From Alphaproteobacteria bacterium RIFCSPHIGHO2_12_FULL_63_12 (GTDB lineage Bacteria; Pseudomonadota; Alphaproteobacteria; Caulobacterales; Parvularculaceae): a stretch of 35,514 bases of DNA. The stretch is taken from contig MEMM01000142.1 in the NCBI GenBank assembly GCA_001767925.1, forward strand, positions 10,456 through 45,969. Direction: 5' to 3'. Under the pieces are notes generated by a model. The model was not told the DNA's origin. It searched no databases and saw nothing but the letters and a program-made list of their open reading frames with translations. Positions within the stretch are counted from its first letter, which is position 1. Each line of letters begins with the position of its first letter. Below, in pieces: positions 9,154 to 16,880 of the stretch. Position numbers and translations under genes: made by a program.

Positions 9154-9569
9154 TGAAAAAGCCCGCCGCCGCAGATGGGACCATCGCGAACGCACCTTAC
9201 GCGCAAGTCGCCTCGAATTGCGAGCGGCAAACCCTTGCTGCGCGCGACAGGCGGCGAAATCCGTCACGCGCGCCGGCGCATAAATCACGTTGCATCCCGC
9301 GGCCTTGGGGCAAGACGGTGACGGCGCGTATCGTCTTGTCCCGCCGCACACAGGCGAAATGGCGGCGCCTCTTCAGCATCCCGCAAGTGTCACCGTTCTG
9401 TTAGAAATCTGTCGTGAGGCTGCGATATTCGCCACATAGAAAGCGCGCGGAAACGACGTAATTCGGCGGGAACACGCTTAATGGCGCCGACCCGCCGGAG
9501 AATATGCCGGCGGCGTCAGGCGCGCAAAATGCGCTTAACCGTCGCCCTAGATGGCGTGCGCAACGGGGT
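9154..9569. other. Intergenic region between hydrolase and zinc-ribbon genes
   Basis: About 415 bp without a supported gene. Open frames here are short, arginine-rich and overlap each other on both strands, as expected of non-coding GC-rich DNA. The one structured signal is the direct-repeat array at 9387-9415. The promoter of the minus-strand hydrolase must lie in the left part, but I cannot place it. Confidence 0.5.
9387..9415 (+). promoter_or_regulatory. Triple direct repeat resembling a PhoB box
   Basis: Three heptamers, GTGTCAC (9387), CTGTTAG (9398) and CTGTCGT (9409), recur with exactly 11-bp spacing. This is the geometry of PhoB sites (consensus CTGTCAT, 4-bp spacer). A possible -10 (GATATT) follows near 9426-9431 on the plus strand. 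Downstream on that strand are the zinc ribbon (9570) and, further on, the lipoprotein/receptor pair. The match is imperfect in the second and third units. Confidence 0.45.
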
Positions 9570-9785
9570 ATGGCGAAGAAACTGCAATCCCACGGCCTTG
9601 GGCGATCCTGTCCGCGATGCCGGCATTTCACCGTCATCTTCTCGGGCGTCAGCCAGGAAGCGGTTCACCTTTTGCCGGTGACGGGTAAATTCAAATATCC
9701 GTGCGGCAATTGCGGCTGGACGCTTGAATGCGACACGCGATTTCTCGAGTCGGCGCCGCCACCCGAAAAATCCGCGAAGAAATAG
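9570..9785 (+). CDS. Small zinc-ribbon protein (71 aa)
   Basis: A 71-aa protein with two CxxC knuckles, C-P-R-C near residue 14 and C-G-N-C near residue 46, about 30 residues apart, the layout of a zinc ribbon. Beta strands between them ('HFTVIFSGV', 'AVHLLPVTGKF') fit the fold. The tail is Pro/Lys-rich and probably disordered. The ATG at 9570 has no strong ribosome site, and the frame is open upstream to 9504. It lies between two Pho-box-like arrays, but no functional link is shown. I recognise no named family. Confidence 0.55.
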   Translation: MAKKLQSHGLGRSCPRCRHFTVIFSGVSQEAVHLLPVTGKFKYPCGNCGWTLECDTRFLESAPPPEKSAKK

Positions 9786-9892
9786 AAGTTATTGTTGCGA
9801 TGAAGTGCGACGCCGACGCCGAAATCGCGTTTGGCGGCGCGACTTTTGTCATTTATTTTTATGCTTCAGCTTTGCGGGGCGCGCATCACTGA

Positions 9893-9921
9893 ATGTCATC
9901 ACCCTGACAAAAAACAATCAC
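9893..9921 (+). promoter_or_regulatory. Second PhoB-box-like repeat array at the lipoprotein promoter
   Basis: Units ATGTCAT (9893), CTGACAA (9904) and CAATCAC (9915) are again spaced by 11 bp. The first is one base from the PhoB half-site CTGTCAT and the others are weaker. A candidate -10, TAATAG (9929-9934), starts 8 bp after the array, as expected when PhoB replaces the -35. Transcription would begin near 9941, about 80 nt before the lipoprotein ATG at 10022. Confidence 0.42.
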
Positions 9922-10021
9922 TCAGATGTAATAGTCGTTGACTACGGGGTTCACCGCTGCAGCGCGTGGGGCGCTGCACAATGCGTGTCATCGCAACCAA
10001 TCAAAGCGGGGACTATTGTTC

Positions 10022-12796
10022 ATGCGCCAGTTGAAATCTCTGAAATTCGCCCTGTTGCTCGCCACTTCCGCGACGATCGCCGCCTGCTCGAATGCGGATG
10101 TCGCGTCGCCGGGCGCGCCCAATCCGATTACGCCGATTGTGCTGCCCCCGGGCGGCGGCGGCGGGTCCGGCGGCCTGGCGCAGAATCTGGTGCCGCCGTC
10201 CGGTTGCTCGGCCGGCACGACGCAAGTGACGCGTTCGAATTTTCCGGGATCCTCGACGACCTTCGCCGTCTGCTTGCTGAACAATAGCGCGATCGCCGCC
10301 GGCCCGGTCAGCGTCTCGCAGGCGTCGCAATATCCGATCCTGATTGAAAATACGGCATTCGTCGGCGCAGACGGCGGCGCCGCGGGCAATCTCACCATCG
10401 GCGCGGGCACGGTTTTGTTCGGCAATGACGCCGACGGCGTCGACATTCTCGTCGTAACCCGCGGATCGCAGATCAACGCGAACGGAACAGCGTCGTCGCC
10501 GATCGTCATGACCTCGGCCCAGGACCTTCTGGACGATGGACGCTCCAATGGCAGCGCCGGCAGCGGCCAGTGGGGCGGCGTTGTCATCAATGGCCGCGCG
10601 CCGATCAATGACTGCACGGTCAATCCCGCCGCCATTCCGGGGTCAGCGAATTGCGAGAAGGACGGCGAAGGCGGTTCGGGCCTCTTCGGCGGCGACCAAC
10701 CGAACGACAATTCCGGCGTCCTGCGCTATGTGCGCATCCAGCACGCGGGCTTCCAGTTTTCGGCGACCAACGAGCTGAATGGTCTGGCGCTTCAGGGCGT
10801 CGGCGACGGCACGACGATCGACTTCCTTCAGGTTCACAACAACGCCGATGACGGCGTCGAGTTTTTCGGCGGCACGGTCCGCGTTCGCCACCTCGTTCTC
10901 ACCGGCAATGACGACGACGCTTTCGACTGGACCGACGGATGGTCCGGCGACGCGCAATTCGTGCTCGTCGCTCAAACGCAAGGGCGCGGCGACAACGGCA
11001 TCGAGGGCGACAATCGCGGTTCCGATCCGCTGCTGACCCCGCGCTCCAATCCGCAGATTTCGAACATGACGCTCATCGGCCGCAGCAACGGCTCGGGCAA
11101 TGAAGGCGTGCAGGTGCGCGCCGGCACGAATGGCAGGCTCGTCAACTTTGTCGTCGCGGGCTTCGGCTCCGGCGTCGAATATGACGAGACGGCCGGCCTT
11201 TCCGATCCGGTGCTGCAATCCTTCGCGGTTGGCGGCAATGCGTCGACCGGCGACGCGGAAGGCGTTGCGCTCCTCAATGGCGATGCGACCAACCTGATCT
11301 TCGCCGCCAATACGCTGAACGGCGTCATTCCGGGCGTCAACGAGAATTCAGTGACGCCGACCGATCCGGCGACGCTCGGCTCGTTCTTCACGGCGGCGAA
11401 TTACGCCGGCGCCTTCGCGCCGACGGAAACCAATAGCGCGAACTGGACCAGCGGCTGGGCTATCGCCGTCCCGGGCGCGAGAGCCGCCGGGTGCCCGGCG
11501 GGAACAACGGCGACCAACGAAGCGGTTCCGGCCGGCCGGTCGGAATCAGCTGTTTGCCGCCTCAACCGTCCGGTGACGAGCAATGTGACGCTCACCAGCG
11601 GCAATCTCTACGAAATTGAAGGGTCGACCTTTGTCGGGGTCGATCTCGGGCCCGACCCCGCCGCCCCGCTCGCCAACGGCGTCGCGGCGTCTCTGACGAT
11701 CGAACCCGGCGTGACGCTTTTCGCCGAAGGCGGCGCCACCAGCAATCCGCTTCCGGGCGCCGGCGATACCGGACCGGATGATCTGCTGGTTGTTTCACGC
11801 GGGTCCCAGCTCATCGTCAACGGCTCGGCCGTGGCGCCGGTCGTGATGACCAGCCGCGAGGAAGTGTTCAACGGCGCCGGCGCTGCGACCAACTGGGGCG
11901 GCCTCGTCATCAACGGCCGCGCGCCGATCAACGACTGCACGGTTAATCCGGCGGCGATCCCCGGATCGGTCGGGTGCGAGAAGGACGGCGAGGGCGCATC
12001 GGGTCGGTTCGGCGGCGCAACGGCGTCGGACGACTCAGGCAGCATCAGATATCTGCGCGTCGAATTCTCCGGCAAGCAGTTTTCAGCGACCAATGAGCTG
12101 AACGGCATTGCGATGCAGGGCGTCGGCAACGGCACCGACATCGACTTCGTGCAAATCTATCAGACCGCGGACGACGGCATTGAATGGTTCGGCGGCACGG
12201 CCGACGCCAAGCACGTCATCGTCACCGGACAAGATGATGACGGCCTCGACTGGACGGACGGCTGGGTCGGTCGCCTGCAATATGCGATCGTCAACAAGCT
12301 CGCTGGCGGCGATAACGGCGTCGAAGGCGACAACCGCGGATCGAACCCGCTGCTGACGCCGCGCTCCACGCCGCTCTGGTCGAACATCACACTTGTCGGC
12401 AACGGCATCGGCGAAGGGCTCCAGGTTCGCGCCGGCACAGACGGCGAGTTCGCCAACATCATCGTCACCGGCTTCGCCGAGGGCATCGATTACACGCTGA
12501 CCCCCGGCCTTTCCGATCCGAGCGTTGATTCCTTCGCGCTGACCGCCAACACGGCGCAGCTGACCAATGACGCGCCGGCGATCTTCGGCGCGGGCGCCAA
12601 CAACATCCAGAACGCGGCCTCCACATTGACCGCGCGCGCCGGCGCCTCCGTTGCGCTGGTTCCGGGCGCCAATGAAGCAACGACGGCGATCGATCCGACG
12701 ACGCTCGATGCGACCTTCTTCGACGCGGCGACCTATGTCGGTGCGGTCAACGGCGCCGGCGACGATTGGTATCTCGGCTGGACGCGCGGCCTTTAA
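10022..12796 (+). CDS. Surface lipoprotein with two tandem beta-helix repeats, partner of the TonB receptor
   Basis: A lipoprotein of about 924 aa. Residues 1-22 form a lipoprotein signal with lipobox I-A-A-C22. A glycine/proline linker follows, then two homologous halves, about 62-480 and 491-924. Both start with C-x-A-G-T-T and both contain 'WGG(V/L)VINGRAPINDC', 'FSATNELNG', 'DWTDGW' and 'EGDNRGS(D/N)PLLTPRS'. Short Asp/Asn/Gly-rich repeated strands indicate a parallel beta-helix with acidic, perhaps calcium-binding, loops. Each half has four matching cysteines, suggesting two disulfides. It sits directly before a TonB-dependent receptor, so a role in ligand capture at the outer membrane is inferred by analogy with SusD-like partners; homology to SusD is not claimed. 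The start 10022 is chosen because it gives the lipoprotein signal. Confidence 0.8.
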   Translation: MRQLKSLKFALLLATSATIAACSNADVASPGAPNPITPIVLPPGGGGGSGGLAQNLVPPSGCSAGTTQVTRSNFPGSSTTFAVCLLNNSAIAAGPVSVSQASQYPILIENTAFVGADGGAAGNLTIGAGTVLFGNDADGVDILVVTRGSQINANGTASSPIVMTSAQDLLDDGRSNGSAGSGQWGGVVINGRAPINDCTVNPAAIPGSANCEKDGEGGSGLFGGDQPNDNSGVLRYVRIQHAGFQFSATNELNGLALQGVGDGTTIDFLQVHNNADDGVEFFGGTVRVRHLVLTGNDDDAFDWTDGWSGDAQFVLVAQTQGRGDNGIEGDNRGSDPLLTPRSNPQISNMTLIGRSNGSGNEGVQVRAGTNGRLVNFVVAGFGSGVEYDETAGLSDPVLQSFAVGGNASTGDAEGVALLNGDATNLIFAANTLNGVIPGVNENSVTPTDPATLGSFFTAANYAGAFAPTETNSANWTSGWAIAVPGARAAGCPAGTTATNEAVPAGRSESAVCRLNRPVTSNVTLTSGNLYEIEGSTFVGVDLGPDPAAPLANGVAASLTIEPGVTLFAEGGATSNPLPGAGDTGPDDLLVVSRGSQLIVNGSAVAPVVMTSREEVFNGAGAATNWGGLVINGRAPINDCTVNPAAIPGSVGCEKDGEGASGRFGGATASDDSGSIRYLRVEFSGKQFSATNELNGIAMQGVGNGTDIDFVQIYQTADDGIEWFGGTADAKHVIVTGQDDDGLDWTDGWVGRLQYAIVNKLAGGDNGVEGDNRGSNPLLTPRSTPLWSNITLVGNGIGEGLQVRAGTDGEFANIIVTGFAEGIDYTLTPGLSDPSVDSFALTANTAQLTNDAPAIFGAGANNIQNAASTLTARAGASVALVPGANEATTAIDPTTLDATFFDAATYVGAVNGAGDDWYLGWTRGL

Positions 12797-12807
12797 TCCA
12801 ATGAACC

Positions 12808-12833
12808 CGGGCGGCGGCCTGCGCCGCCGCCCG
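12808..12833 (+). terminator. GC-rich hairpin between lipoprotein and receptor genes
   Basis: A perfect 11-bp inverted repeat (12808-12818 with 12823-12833) with a four-base loop lies 12 bp after the lipoprotein stop. Only a short T run (TTT, 12837-12839) follows. It is likely an attenuator or an mRNA-stabilising 3' hairpin rather than a full terminator, which would set lipoprotein output above receptor output. Confidence 0.5.
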
Positions 12834-12892
12834 TCATTTGCCGAAACACAGTTCAAATGCCGGCGGAACGCCGCGCACAGGTGGGGCCTAAA

Positions 12893-15544
12893 ATGAGAGT
12901 TCAGAAAAAATTGACCGCGATGCTGCTGGGAACATCATCGCTCGCGCTTTGCAGCGCGGCGTCCGCCCAGGAGATAGATATACCCGCGCCGACCGACGAG
13001 ATCGTCGTCAGGGGCGTCAACATTCCAGATGAAAAGCGCGCGACGTCGGAAATCTCGGCGTTACTTGATGAAACGTCCTTCGACCGGACAGGCGACAGCG
13101 ACATCGCTGAGGCGCTGCGGCGGGTCACCGGCATCTCGCTCAGCCAGGGCCGATTCGTCATCGTTCGCGGCCTCAATGAACGCTACTCCAGCGTCACCAT
13201 CAACGGCTCCCCGTTGCCGAGCCCCGAGCCGCTGCGCCGGGTCGTGCCGCTCGACATCGTGCCGACCTCGATTCTCGCCGGCTCTCTGGTGCAGAAAACC
13301 TTCTCTCCGCAATATTCCGGCGAATTCGGCGGCGGCCTTGTGGAGCTGCGCACCAAGGGAATTCCCGACGAACCGTTCTTCGAAATCGGCGGAAACATCG
13401 GTCTTGATCTGTCGACCAGCGGCCGCGACGGGCTTATCCATGACGGCGGCAAGCGCGACTGGCTCGGCTTCGATGATGGCACGCGCAATACGCCGTCGCT
13501 GATGTTTGGAAACGGGACCATTCCGCCCGCCATTCAAGATCAGGTGGATGTAAGCATCGAAAGCGACAAGACGCTGCTCGCGCTCGAGAACACCATTCCG
13601 CCGAATTGGGGCGTCGACACGGCGTTCGGTACGCGGTTTGACCTCTCGAATGATATCAGCTTCGGAGCGACGGTCGCCCTCGGCTATTCAAACGAATGGC
13701 AGACACGCGAAGGTCGTCGCGAACAGGGCTTCCGTCAATCGGCGACGATTTTCGACGTCGACGCGTCGCAGGCTTACGATTTCCTTTCGACGACCAACAC
13801 GATCGAGGCCAACGGCTTTGCGACGTTTGGGCTTCAATTCGGCGACAATCACGAAATCACCTCCACCAATTTCATGTTGCGCTCGACCTCCAAGGACACG
13901 CGCCAGTCGATCGGCCTCGACGGCAATGATCCGACGGGTGCGGAATTCCTGCGCACCAATCTTGAATTTTTTGAGAGGCAAGTCTGGCAATCGCAGCTCG
14001 CCGGAGACCACGTTTTTCCCGGCCTGAACGACCTTTCGGTGAAGTGGCGCGGCGCCTATGGCGAAGCGTTCCGCGACGCCCCCTATCAGCGCGAATACAC
14101 CTATATTCGCGATCTTAACGTCGCCGATTCGCCGTTCCTTTATGACGCCAACGGCCAAGTCGGATCGACGCCGCACACGCTCAGCTTTTCGAAGGTCGAG
14201 GATACGAATGTCGATGCGGGAATCGACTTCGTTCTGCCGGTGACCCTTGCCGGAACGGAAATCGATCTCAAAACCGGCTACGCCTATACGGATAAGGACC
14301 GCGACACGCTGGCGCGAAATTACGAATATGTCTCACAGGTTCCGGTGCCGCAAATCATTCTCGGCAGCCGCGCGGACCAGCTTTTCGCGCCCTCGGTCAC
14401 GGGAACGGCGATCTTCGATCTGACTTTCGTCGGCGCGGCGATCGATCTCGACAATTCGGTCTCGACCCTGAAGGTGCACGGCGCTTACGCCGGCGCCGAC
14501 ATTCAGCTTGGCTCCTATGTGCGTCTCGCGCTCGGCGGCCGGTATGAAGACGGCGAACAGGTGACAAGCGCCTTTTCGACCCTGACGCCGGCCAATGTGA
14601 CGCAAACGATCATCGCCGAGGACTATCTTCTGCCGGCCGCCACGATCACCTGGAATCCGGTGAACGATGTTCAGGTGCGCGGCGGCTTCTCGAAGACGAT
14701 CACCCGTCCTCAATTTCGCGAGCTTACGCCTGCGATCTTCATCGATGACGCGACCGACCTCGCCTATCGCGGTAATCCGTTCCTCCGGAACACTGAGATC
14801 GACAATTACGACGCGCGCGCCGAATATTATTTCGGCCGCGGCCGGTTCGTGACGCTCGGCGGGTTTTACAAAACGCTCGACGGGCCGATCGAAGAAGCGA
14901 TCGATCGCGATCTCGGCGGCTTCGAGTTCGTCTCGTTCATCAATGCGCCGTCGGCGAAAATCTACGGCTTCGAGTTCGAATTCGAGAACACCTGGCCGGT
15001 GTCGGATCTCGTCGACTGGAAATTCATGTCGACCAAGGACCTTGTCTTCAAGACCAACTACACTTGGTCGAAATCGAAGGTCAGCAATCAGGGCGATGTT
15101 TCGACTTCCGCGCTTAATCCCCTGACGCGGACGGTTGACGAACAAATTCTGCCCGGCTCCTCCGTGTTCGAGGATGGGCGTGCGTTGCAGGGTCAGTCGC
15201 GGCATCTGTTCAACCTGCAAATCGGCGTTGAAGATGTCGAAGCGGAATCGAAAGCGACGATCCTCGTCAACTGGGCGTCGAGCCGGATCCGCCAGGTCGA
15301 GCTTATCCTCGGCGCTAATGACATGGTCCCGCGGGTCATCGAACAGCCGCCGATCACGCTCGATTTCGTGTGGTCGCGGCGATTTGAGCGCCTCGGCGGC
15401 ATGTGGCAGATCGGCCTCGAAGTGCGCAATATTCTCGGCGACGACTACGAAGCGACGCAGACATTTTCCGACGGATCGGTCTCCCAATATGACGTGTACG
15501 ATCTCGGGCGGAAAATTTCAGCGAGCCTGAAGCGGGAATTCTAG
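12893..15544 (+). CDS. TonB-dependent outer-membrane receptor
   Basis: About 883 aa. Residues 1-26 are a Sec signal ending in A-S-A. A TonB-box-like 'DEIVVRG' follows near residues 36-42. The plug domain ('SDIAEALRRVTGIS', 'FVIVRGLNERYSSVTING', 'YSGEFGGGLVELRTKG') runs to about residue 190. The rest is a beta-barrel of alternating aromatic strands ending in a terminal Phe, the usual signal for outer-membrane insertion. It would import a ligand using ExbB/ExbD/TonB energy; the ligand is unknown. The start at 12893 has AGGTGGGG upstream and gives the signal peptide. It lies about 96 bp after the lipoprotein gene on the same strand and is followed by a strong terminator. Confidence 0.93.
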   Translation: MRVQKKLTAMLLGTSSLALCSAASAQEIDIPAPTDEIVVRGVNIPDEKRATSEISALLDETSFDRTGDSDIAEALRRVTGISLSQGRFVIVRGLNERYSSVTINGSPLPSPEPLRRVVPLDIVPTSILAGSLVQKTFSPQYSGEFGGGLVELRTKGIPDEPFFEIGGNIGLDLSTSGRDGLIHDGGKRDWLGFDDGTRNTPSLMFGNGTIPPAIQDQVDVSIESDKTLLALENTIPPNWGVDTAFGTRFDLSNDISFGATVALGYSNEWQTREGRREQGFRQSATIFDVDASQAYDFLSTTNTIEANGFATFGLQFGDNHEITSTNFMLRSTSKDTRQSIGLDGNDPTGAEFLRTNLEFFERQVWQSQLAGDHVFPGLNDLSVKWRGAYGEAFRDAPYQREYTYIRDLNVADSPFLYDANGQVGSTPHTLSFSKVEDTNVDAGIDFVLPVTLAGTEIDLKTGYAYTDKDRDTLARNYEYVSQVPVPQIILGSRADQLFAPSVTGTAIFDLTFVGAAIDLDNSVSTLKVHGAYAGADIQLGSYVRLALGGRYEDGEQVTSAFSTLTPANVTQTIIAEDYLLPAATITWNPVNDVQVRGGFSKTITRPQFRELTPAIFIDDATDLAYRGNPFLRNTEIDNYDARAEYYFGRGRFVTLGGFYKTLDGPIEEAIDRDLGGFEFVSFINAPSAKIYGFEFEFENTWPVSDLVDWKFMSTKDLVFKTNYTWSKSKVSNQGDVSTSALNPLTRTVDEQILPGSSVFEDGRALQGQSRHLFNLQIGVEDVEAESKATILVNWASSRIRQVELILGANDMVPRVIEQPPITLDFVWSRRFERLGGMWQIGLEVRNILGDDYEATQTFSDGSVSQYDVYDLGRKISASLKREF

Positions 15545-15569
15545 CTTCGGCGGACACAAACGCCGAAGC
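15544..15569 (+). other. Hairpin directly after the receptor stop
   Basis: A 9-bp inverted repeat (15544-15552 with 15561-15569) with an 8-base loop begins at the receptor stop codon. It has no T run and probably protects the 3' end or assists the terminator 22 bp downstream. Confidence 0.45.
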
Positions 15570-15590
15570 CGGATATAATAGACCAGGACA

Positions 15591-15622
15591 AACGGCGCCC
15601 CTGCGAAGGGGCGCCGTTTTTT
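15591..15622 (+). terminator. Intrinsic terminator of the receptor operon
   Basis: An 11-bp GC-rich stem (15591-15601 with 15608-15618) with a six-base loop runs into a series of six Ts (15617-15622). This is a canonical rho-independent terminator for plus-strand transcription. The A residues on its left side could let it also act for the minus-strand HPr operon. Confidence 0.85.
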
Positions 15623-15655
15623 CATTTCCATCTGCGACATCCAGATCGACGCGGG

Positions 15656-15955
15656 CTATTCCCCCTCGCCGAATTTATCGGCGACGAGTTTCACCAGCGT
15701 GTCGAGCGCTTCGACGGCCTGCGGACCGTTCGCCTGGATTTGAACGATTGATCCAGCGCCGGCGCCAAGCATCAACAACCCCATGATCGACCGGCCGCCG
15801 ACCGTGATCTGATCCTTGGTGACGGCGATCCTGGCGTCGAAAGCGCCGGCGACCGCGCAAAAGCGCGCCGAGGCGCGCGCGTGAAGTCCCCGGCGATTGA
15901 CGATTGTCACCGTCGCCGAAAGCGGTCCGTCGGGCGCTGGCGCGTCGGCGCTCAA
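15656..15955 (-). CDS. HPr-like phosphocarrier protein of the PTS
   Basis: A 99-aa HPr. The active-site motif 'RRGLHARASARF' places the phosphorylatable histidine at H25, and 'GRSIMGLLML' carries S56, the site equivalent to HPr Ser46 that HprK modifies. It relays phosphate from EI to EIIA. In alphaproteobacteria such proteins regulate carbon/nitrogen metabolism rather than sugar uptake. The start is TTG in a four-base TTGA overlap with the EIIA stop, so the genes are coupled. It is the last gene of the chvI-chvG-hprK-EIIA-HPr order; no EI gene is in view. Confidence 0.92.
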   Translation of the reverse strand: MSADAPAPDGPLSATVTIVNRRGLHARASARFCAVAGAFDARIAVTKDQITVGGRSIMGLLMLGAGAGSIVQIQANGPQAVEALDTLVKLVADKFGEGE

Positions 15956-16359
15956 GCGCCCTCGCCGCCCAAAACCCAGGACGCGACATTGATATATTTG
16001 CGCCCCGCTTCATGCGCCGCCGCGACGGCTTCCTTCAGCGGCTTGTCCGTTCGTATCGACGCCAGCTTGATCAGCATCGGCAGATTGACGCCGGCGATCA
16101 CTTCCGCATTCGCCTTCTCCATGACCGAAATGGCGAGATTTGACGGCGTTCCGCCGAACATGTCGGTGAGAATGATGACGCCCGCGCCGTCATCGACGCG
16201 CTCTGCTGCCGCAACAATATCGCTGCGGCGCTTTTCCATGTCGTCATCGGCGCCGATTGAAACCGTTTCGATCCGCTCCTGGGGGCCGACGACATGCTCC
16301 ATCGCGGCGAGAAAGTGCTCCGCGAGGCGTCCATGCGTTACTATGACCAGTCCGATCAT
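15952..16359 (-). CDS. PTS EIIA component, mannose (fructose-like) family
   Basis: A 135-aa EIIA(Man)-fold protein. It opens 'MIGLVIVTHG', with phospho-accepting H9, followed by 'VIILTDMFGGTPSN', the conserved dimer/active-site loop. It accepts phosphate from HPr. No EIIB/C/D genes accompany it, which is usual for the regulatory alphaproteobacterial PTS. It starts 8 bp after the hprK stop and overlaps HPr by 4 bp. Confidence 0.92.
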   Translation of the reverse strand: MIGLVIVTHGRLAEHFLAAMEHVVGPQERIETVSIGADDDMEKRRSDIVAAAERVDDGAGVIILTDMFGGTPSNLAISVMEKANAEVIAGVNLPMLIKLASIRTDKPLKEAVAAAHEAGRKYINVASWVLGGEGA

Positions 16360-16367
16360 TCGCCCTC

Positions 16368-16880
16368 TTAGTCCTGAACGGGGTCCCTATCCTGCGTGCG
16401 TTGCGGATTTTGTCCACCCAAAATCGTCGCCATCATCCGGCGCAGCCGGTGGGGGGCGGTCGCCTCGACGCCGGCCCACACGAATGGATAGATCGCTATC
16501 GACTCGCCGGTTGCGGCGGCGACAAACCGCTCCAGCGCCGGAACTCGCTCGGTCGGCGCCTCAAGATCGACCGCTAGGGCGAGCGGGACGCTCGCGATGG
16601 TCCTCGCTTTCACGGGACCGAACCCTCGAACCTCAATGAGGCCGGCGATGGCCGGCGGCGCGCGCGCCAGGAGCCGCCCGCCGATCGCCTCGACAAGGAC
16701 CACGTCATCGGCGACAAGCGCCGTCCGCTGGTGGGGGCAGGTCTCGATCAGCGATAAAGCAAGGGCGGATTTTCCCGAGCCAGACCCGCCAAGAATAAGA
16801 ACGCCCGCCAGCGGCCCATCGGCGTCGACCGCGATCGCCACGGCGGTTGCATGCAACGTTTCGGTCATCCGGCCGGTCAC
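16368..16880 (-). CDS. hprK: HPr kinase/phosphorylase, short alphaproteobacterial form
   Basis: A 170-aa protein that contains only the C-terminal catalytic domain of HprK, the short form usual in alphaproteobacteria. The P-loop GGSGSGKS lies at 31-38, 'LVADDVV' at 57-63 and the HprK signature 'IEVRGFG' at 84-90. It phosphorylates and dephosphorylates HPr on serine. GTG at 16880 overlaps the chvG stop as GTGA; an internal ATG at 16868 is an alternative start. Its place between chvG and EIIA couples PTS control to the two-component system. Confidence 0.92.
   Translation of the reverse strand: MTGRMTETLHATAVAIAVDADGPLAGVLILGGSGSGKSALALSLIETCPHQRTALVADDVVLVEAIGGRLLARAPPAIAGLIEVRGFGPVKARTIASVPLALAVDLEAPTERVPALERFVAAATGESIAIYPFVWAGVEATAPHRLRRMMATILGGQNPQRTQDRDPVQD

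Noticed and set aside
12083-12856. 257-codon minus-strand frame opposite the lipoprotein
   Set aside because: It mirrors the lipoprotein repeats and has no independent start signal or motif.
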